DNA of 9,278 bases, taken from contig JAGWST010000182.1 in the NCBI GenBank assembly GCA_028869325.1, positions 1 to 9,278 on the forward strand, in the 5' to 3' direction. Position 1 is the first letter of the stretch, and each line of letters starts with the position of its first letter. Origin of the DNA: a bacterium. GTDB taxonomy: Bacteria; Vulcanimicrobiota; Vulcanimicrobiia; Vulcanimicrobiales; SCRA01. The notes under the pieces are model-generated. The model was not told the origin of the DNA. It did no database searches and saw only the letters and a program-made list of their open reading frames with translations. Of the stretch, positions 5,964-9,278 are shown piece after piece. The translations under genes were made by a program, and so were the position numbers.

Positions 5964-7235
5964 ATGCCGAGTGATTCCATCTCCCGTCGAGATTTTGTCA
6001 AAGGCGCCGGCCTCGGTGCCGCCGCCCTCAGCGCGGGTTTTCCTGCATTCATTCCAAGCATCGGCGAGGCCGCCGATAGCCTCAAGATCGGCCAGATCGA
6101 GGAGCTCACGGGTGTCTATGCCGCCGTTGCGCAAAACGAGAAGCGCGGCGCCGCATTGGCCGCGGAGTGGTGGAACAAGAAGGGCGGCGTCATGGGCCGC
6201 AAAGTCGAAGTCATCGTCGAAGACAACCAGAACAATCCGGGCGTCAGCGTCGAGAAGGCCCGCAAGCTCGTGAACCAGGACAAGGTCGCCGCGATCATGG
6301 GGACACTCAACAGCGCGGCCGCACTGGCAACCAGCAACGCCTGCAACGAGATGGGCGTCTTCTACATCGACTCCGGCGGCCACACGGACCTCATCACCGG
6401 CCAGCACTGCCATTGGAACACGTTCCAGACCTGTCACACCACCTGGCAGTTGACGCACGCTACCGGCTTCTCCATCGCCAAGCTCTTCGGCAAGAAGTGG
6501 TATCTCATCACGCCGGACTACGCCTTCGGCCATTCGTTGGCCAAGGGCTACGCGGACGTCGCCAAACGCATCGGCGGAACGATCATCGAGAACGACCTCA
6601 CGCCGCTGGGCACCAGCGACTTCAGCCCGTATCTCACCAAGATCGCCGCCAAGAAGCCCGACTGCGTCCTGGTGCTCGTCGCAGGCGGGGACTGGGTCAA
6701 CTGCCTCAAGCAAGCCGGCCAGTACGGCGTGCTCAAGAGTTTCCCGGTCGCTGGGCCCTACGCCGAGCTGGAGTCTGTCTGGGCCGTTCCGCCTGAAGTG
6801 CGCGTCGGCTACTGGGGCACGGAGTGGTACTACAAGGGCGACGACGTGCTCGGCAAGGGCAACACGCTGGCCCAGCAGTTCGTCAGCGAGTACCACAAGC
6901 TCTACAACGAGCCGCCCACGCCGCGCAGCTGCTTCGGCTTCACGGCGATGGACCGCATGCTGTGGACGATCAACGAGACCAAGTCCACCGATGCCGTCAA
7001 GTGCGCGAAGGCGCTCGCCGGTGCCAAGTTCCACGGACTCTGGGAGGGCAGCTCGGAGTACCGCACGGTCGACCACGCGCTGCAATGGCCGGTGTGGTTC
7101 GGGAAGCTCAATCCCCACGGCACGCCGGGCGACCCGCGCGACGTCTTCCACATCCTCGACCGGCAGGAGGCCGCGGGGACGGCCCTCTCGCCCGCCGACG
7201 CGGCGAAGGTCTGCAACCTCAAATGGCCCGCGTAG
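5964..7235 (+). CDS. Tat-exported ABC transporter substrate-binding protein, branched-chain amino acid/amide type
   Basis: Periplasmic type I binding protein (Peripla_BP_6/LivK group), 423 aa. A GTG at 5946 is in frame, but the ATG at 5964 is chosen because AAGGAGA (5951-5957) stands six bases before it. The N-terminus has an exact twin-arginine signal, S7-R8-R9-D10-F11-V12-K13, then a hydrophobic stretch and likely cleavage near A37. The mature protein begins SLKIGQIEELTGVYA, followed by GAALAAEWWNKKGG and VEVIVEDNQNNPGVSVEKAR, the standard first lobe. Later come TPDYAFGHSLAKGYADV and GTSDFSPYLTKIAAKKPD, standard for the second lobe. No Liv permease or ATPase genes are next to it, so it is an orphan here. 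Its ligand may be an amino acid, amide, urea or short carboxylate and cannot be told. A strong hairpin follows, suggesting a single-gene transcript. Confidence 0.86.
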   Translation: MPSDSISRRDFVKGAGLGAAALSAGFPAFIPSIGEAADSLKIGQIEELTGVYAAVAQNEKRGAALAAEWWNKKGGVMGRKVEVIVEDNQNNPGVSVEKARKLVNQDKVAAIMGTLNSAAALATSNACNEMGVFYIDSGGHTDLITGQHCHWNTFQTCHTTWQLTHATGFSIAKLFGKKWYLITPDYAFGHSLAKGYADVAKRIGGTIIENDLTPLGTSDFSPYLTKIAAKKPDCVLVLVAGGDWVNCLKQAGQYGVLKSFPVAGPYAELESVWAVPPEVRVGYWGTEWYYKGDDVLGKGNTLAQQFVSEYHKLYNEPPTPRSCFGFTAMDRMLWTINETKSTDAVKCAKALAGAKFHGLWEGSSEYRTVDHALQWPVWFGKLNPHGTPGDPRDVFHILDRQEAAGTALSPADAAKVCNLKWPA

Positions 7236-7265
7236 GGCGCGAGCCAGCGCTCCGGTAGAGCTCAT

Positions 7266-7297
7266 GGCGGCGCGGTCTCATCCGAGATCGCGCCGCC
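7266..7297 (+). terminator. Strong terminator-like hairpin after the Liv-type binding protein gene
   Basis: Fourteen consecutive pairs (7266-7279 with 7284-7297, one of them G-U) around a four-base loop ATCC. The stem is very GC-rich at its base (GGCGGCGCG with CGCGCCGCC). It starts 30 bases after the stop at 7235. The following bases TGCGTT are a poor U-tract, so it may act as a weak intrinsic terminator or as an mRNA-stabilising 3' end. It overlaps any start at 7264 for the next gene, which argues for the later start at 7315. Confidence 0.65.
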
Positions 7298-7314
7298 TGC
7301 GTTATCAGAGGACG

Positions 7315-7992
7315 ATGGAGCACCCTCACCCCTCGCCGGCACGCGTCTACCGGCACCCGCTGGTGGTTCGCGCCACCCACTGGATCATGGCGCTCTCGAT
7401 GCTGGTCTTGGTGATGAGCGGACTGCAGATCTTCAATGCGCATCCGGCACTCTACGCCTCGGACGCATCGACGTTCGGCCATCCGCTCCTCGCACTTCCC
7501 AAGGCGCCATGGTGGCTGACGCTGCCAGCCTATCAGGACCTCGCGGACGGCCGCCGCTGGCACATCTTCTTTGCCTGGGTCTTCGGGCTCTGCGCGCTGC
7601 TCTACGCACGCTGGGCGTGGCAGCTCGTTCCCAATCGCGCCGACCTCAGCCGTATCCTGCCCTCGCTGAAGGAGCACTTGACGCCGTGGCGCCTGCGCGC
7701 GGAGCGGCGCGCCAACCCATTACAGAAGAGCGCCTACTTTGCGGTGGTCTTTAGCGTGGCGCCGCTGGCGATCGTCTCTGGCCTGGCACTCTCCCCCGCT
7801 ATCGACGCCTGGGCGCCCTGGCTGCCCGCACTGTTTGGTGGGCGCCAATTCGCACGCGCATGGCACTTCGCGGCGATGCTGGGGCTGCTGGGATTCATCG
7901 CGGGGCACCTGGCGATGATCGCGCTTACCGGGCCGCTCAATCAACTGCGCTCGATGATCACCGGCTGGCTCGACGTCGGAGGAGCGCCGTAA
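7315..7992 (+). CDS. Membrane cytochrome b (cytochrome b561/hydrogenase-type), partner of a molybdoenzyme
   Basis: Integral membrane di-heme cytochrome b that likely passes electrons between the quinone pool and the molybdoenzyme encoded next. 225 aa from ATG 7315, chosen because VYRHPLVVRATHW, the usual N-terminal signature of the family, begins right after it. An upstream in-frame ATG (7264) would put the start just before a large hairpin and lacks homology. AGAGG precedes 7315 but very closely. Four helices are visible at about 22-40, 81-103, 139-160 and 183-205. Candidate heme-ligand histidines are H22 (THW), H83 (RRWHIFFAW), H184 (ARAWHFAAM) and H198 (AGHLAM), one or more per helix. Loop 106-136 is charged and probably cytoplasmic. 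The stop lies one base before the next ATG, so the two genes are co-translated. Confidence 0.85.
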   Translation: MEHPHPSPARVYRHPLVVRATHWIMALSMLVLVMSGLQIFNAHPALYASDASTFGHPLLALPKAPWWLTLPAYQDLADGRRWHIFFAWVFGLCALLYARWAWQLVPNRADLSRILPSLKEHLTPWRLRAERRANPLQKSAYFAVVFSVAPLAIVSGLALSPAIDAWAPWLPALFGGRQFARAWHFAAMLGLLGFIAGHLAMIALTGPLNQLRSMITGWLDVGGAP

Positions 7993-7993
7993 G

Positions 7994-8737
7994 ATGAGAC
8001 GCGGGGGGTTTCTGGCGTTCGCCGCCGCCGGCATGCTGGCGGGTTGCGGCCGCCTCGGCGACACGCTGACCGAGAGCCCGCTGATTCACCGCATCCTCGC
8101 CGCCCCGGAGCGCTTGGATCTCGCGCTGCTCGGCGCCGGCCAGCCGCTGGCACGCGAGTACACCGCGCGCGACCTCTCACCGGTCTTTCGACGCAACGGC
8201 TTCGATCCGCCATCGGATGAGCGCTACGTGCACTGGAGCCGCTCCGGGTGGCTGGGCTATCGTCTCTTCGTGCGCGGCTTGGTGGAACGGCCGCAATCGT
8301 TCTCGCTATACGAGCTGCGCAACCGATTCGCGCGCCGCGATCAGATCACGCGGCACGACTGCGTCGAGGGCTGGAGCGTGATCGGCAAGTGGAGCGGCCC
8401 GCGGTTGGGCGACGTGCTCTCGGTCTGCCGGCCAACCCCGCGCGCAAAGTTCGTGGTCTTTCACTGCATGGACGACGACAATCAAGGCACGCGCTACTAC
8501 GAGTCGCTCGACCTGCGCCAGGCGTACCATCCGCAGGCGCTGCTGGCCTACGCGCTCAACGATCAGCCGGTTCCCGTGGAGAACGGCGCGCCGATTCGTC
8601 TCAAGGTTCCGACGCAGCTCGGTTACAAGAGCGCAAAGTACGTCCAGGCGATCGAGCTGGTGCCGAGCCTTGGAGGCGCGTACGGCAACGGCGGTTACTG
8701 GGAGGATCAGGGTTACGAGTGGTACGCCGGAGTGTAG
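7994..8737 (+). CDS. Molybdopterin-dependent oxidoreductase, sulfite oxidase/YedY (MsrP) fold, lipoprotein
   Basis: Predicted extracytoplasmic molybdoenzyme, 247 aa. GGAGGAG at 7978-7984 gives a good ribosome-binding site nine bases before the ATG. The N-terminus is a lipoprotein signal with lipobox LAGC (residues 15-18), so C18 would be lipidated. R2-R3 followed by GGFL resembles a shortened, imperfect Tat motif, as expected since molybdenum cofactor proteins are exported folded. The fold signature is present: GYRLFVRGLVERPQSFSLYEL, then TRHDCVEGWSVIGKW, where C123 is the expected molybdenum-ligating cysteine. FHCMDDD, LLAYALNDQPVP, GAPIRLKVPTQLGYKSAKYV and the C-terminal GGYWEDQGYEWYAGV are typical of YedY-like proteins. 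There is no heme or dimerisation domain. The cytochrome b just upstream is the likely electron partner. The substrate is unknown: sulfite, S- or N-oxides and methionine sulfoxide are all possible. Confidence 0.9.
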   Translation: MRRGGFLAFAAAGMLAGCGRLGDTLTESPLIHRILAAPERLDLALLGAGQPLAREYTARDLSPVFRRNGFDPPSDERYVHWSRSGWLGYRLFVRGLVERPQSFSLYELRNRFARRDQITRHDCVEGWSVIGKWSGPRLGDVLSVCRPTPRAKFVVFHCMDDDNQGTRYYESLDLRQAYHPQALLAYALNDQPVPVENGAPIRLKVPTQLGYKSAKYVQAIELVPSLGGAYGNGGYWEDQGYEWYAGV

Positions 8738-8803
8738 CAGGTCACGGAAATAGCTGCTAGAGACCAGAAGAGCGAGCGGCCGATGCGAGCAGGCCCCTAC
8801 ATC

Positions 8804-8833
8804 TTGCGGACGCGCGCGCGAGTTGGCTAAGAT
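8804..8833 (+). promoter_or_regulatory. Candidate sigma70-type promoter for the MBL-fold gene
   Basis: TTGCGG (8804-8809) and TAAGAT (8828-8833) are separated by 18 bases. Each matches four of six consensus positions. Transcription would start near 8840, about 35 bases before the ATG. The match is by eye only, and in high-GC DNA such pairs can arise by chance. Confidence 0.35.
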
Positions 8834-8874
8834 TGCGGCGGGAGTACGCCTCGCCGGAGAGGGGGGCAACCGGC

Positions 8875-9278
8875 ATGTACTTCGAGCAATACTACTTGGC
8901 GTGTCTGTCTCACGCATCGTATATGATCGGCTCGGCGGGAATCGCGGCCGTCGTCGATCCACAGCGTGACGTGGGGCTCTACCTCGAAGACGCCGCCAGG
9001 AACGGGTTGCGTATCGCATACGTCGTCGAGACGCACCTGCATGCCGATTTCGTCTCGGGGCACCGCGAGCTGGCCGCTCTGACGGGCGCCTCCATCTACG
9101 TCGGCGCGCAGGCGCAGGCGAGTTTCGCGCACGTGCCGGTACGCGATGGAACGACGATCGAGTTCGGTTCGTGCCGCATTCAGTTGATCGAGACGCCGGG
9201 CCATACGCTCGACAGCATCTGCGTCCTCGTCACGGACTTGGAGCGCTCCCCGGAGCCGTTCGCCGTGCTGACCGGCGA
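8875..9278 (+). CDS. MBL-fold protein, persulfide dioxygenase-like (ETHE1/MBL-rhodanese group), 5' part
   Basis: First 134 residues of a metallo-beta-lactamase-fold protein that runs off the right edge. It begins MYFEQYYLACLSHASYMIG, typical of the MBL plus rhodanese group. The metal motif is THLHADFVSGH (53-63), with H54 and H56, D58, and F59 where ETHE1 has His, a known variant in this group. TPGHTLDSI follows with H110. H54 and H110 correspond to two of the three iron ligands in ETHE1; the third (Asp) should lie beyond the window. Members oxidise glutathione persulfide to sulfite or handle other sulfur species. A rhodanese domain is likely downstream but not visible. GGAGAGGGG ahead of the ATG serves as ribosome-binding site. 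The nearby molybdoenzyme gives the locus a possible sulfur-oxidation theme. Confidence 0.88.
   Translation, partial: MYFEQYYLACLSHASYMIGSAGIAAVVDPQRDVGLYLEDAARNGLRIAYVVETHLHADFVSGHRELAALTGASIYVGAQAQASFAHVPVRDGTTIEFGSCRIQLIETPGHTLDSICVLVTDLERSPEPFAVLTG

Noticed and set aside
5919..7265. 448-codon open frame on the - strand across the Liv-type binding protein gene
   Set aside because: A shadow of a clearly real gene with signal peptide and family motifs on the + strand. The antisense product resembles nothing recognisable.
8735..8759. TAGCAG/CTGCTA inverted repeat as a terminator after the molybdoenzyme gene
   Set aside because: Only six pairs around a 13-base loop and no U-tract. Too weak to call.
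1..9278. tRNA or rRNA genes, insertion sequences, CRISPR arrays, phage or attachment sites
   Set aside because: None seen. The window is almost fully occupied by ordinary protein genes and the intergenic gaps are under 160 bases.

Overview
This is a high-GC bacterial window (roughly two thirds G+C by eye) that is densely packed with genes. Nearly all of them are on the + strand; one partial gene at the left edge is on the - strand. A bacterial-type release factor 2 gene with its programmed frameshift, SD-led starts, and Tat and lipoprotein signal peptides all mark it as bacterial. I cannot name the phylum with confidence. The gene mix (double PhnE, Tat-exported Liv-type binding protein, molybdoenzyme with cytochrome b, MBL-rhodanese type protein) would suit a high-GC environmental lineage such as a proteobacterium or one of the uncultivated soil phyla.

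Layout: (1) 1-639, - strand: 5' part of prfB (peptide chain release factor 2), including an intact CUU-UGA-C programmed +1 frameshift site. (2) 640-793: divergent intergenic region. (3) 794-5809, + strand: a tightly spaced probable operon of a phosphonate/phosphite/phosphate-type ABC transporter (phnD, phnC, and a fused double-domain phnE), then selD, whose start codon overlaps the phnE stop, then a PD-(D/E)XK nuclease with a four-cysteine iron-sulfur pattern. (4) 5964-7235: a Tat-exported Liv/amide-type substrate-binding protein standing alone, followed by a strong terminator-like hairpin. (5) 7315-8737: a four-helix cytochrome b coupled to a lipoprotein molybdopterin oxidoreductase of the sulfite oxidase/YedY fold. 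(6) 8875 to the end: start of an MBL-fold persulfide dioxygenase-like protein with its own candidate promoter.

The most notable point is selD. Read from the ATG that overlaps the phnE stop (3806), its catalytic position is an in-frame UGA at 3857-3859, and the flanking residues on both sides match the SelD active-site segment. The gene therefore encodes a selenocysteine-containing selenophosphate synthetase. Automatic gene finding would miss the first 29 residues and start at a GTG at 3893. Candidate bacterial SECIS hairpins lie directly downstream. The enzyme that makes the selenium donor would thus need selenium for its own synthesis, and it is translationally coupled to an ABC importer. 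This raises the question of what that importer carries.

The window also holds two distinct UGA recoding events: +1 frameshifting in prfB, whose product terminates at UGA, and Sec insertion in selD. The right-hand part looks like a respiratory or sulfur-handling module: a periplasmic molybdoenzyme, its membrane quinone-linked cytochrome b, and a sulfur-detoxifying MBL protein.
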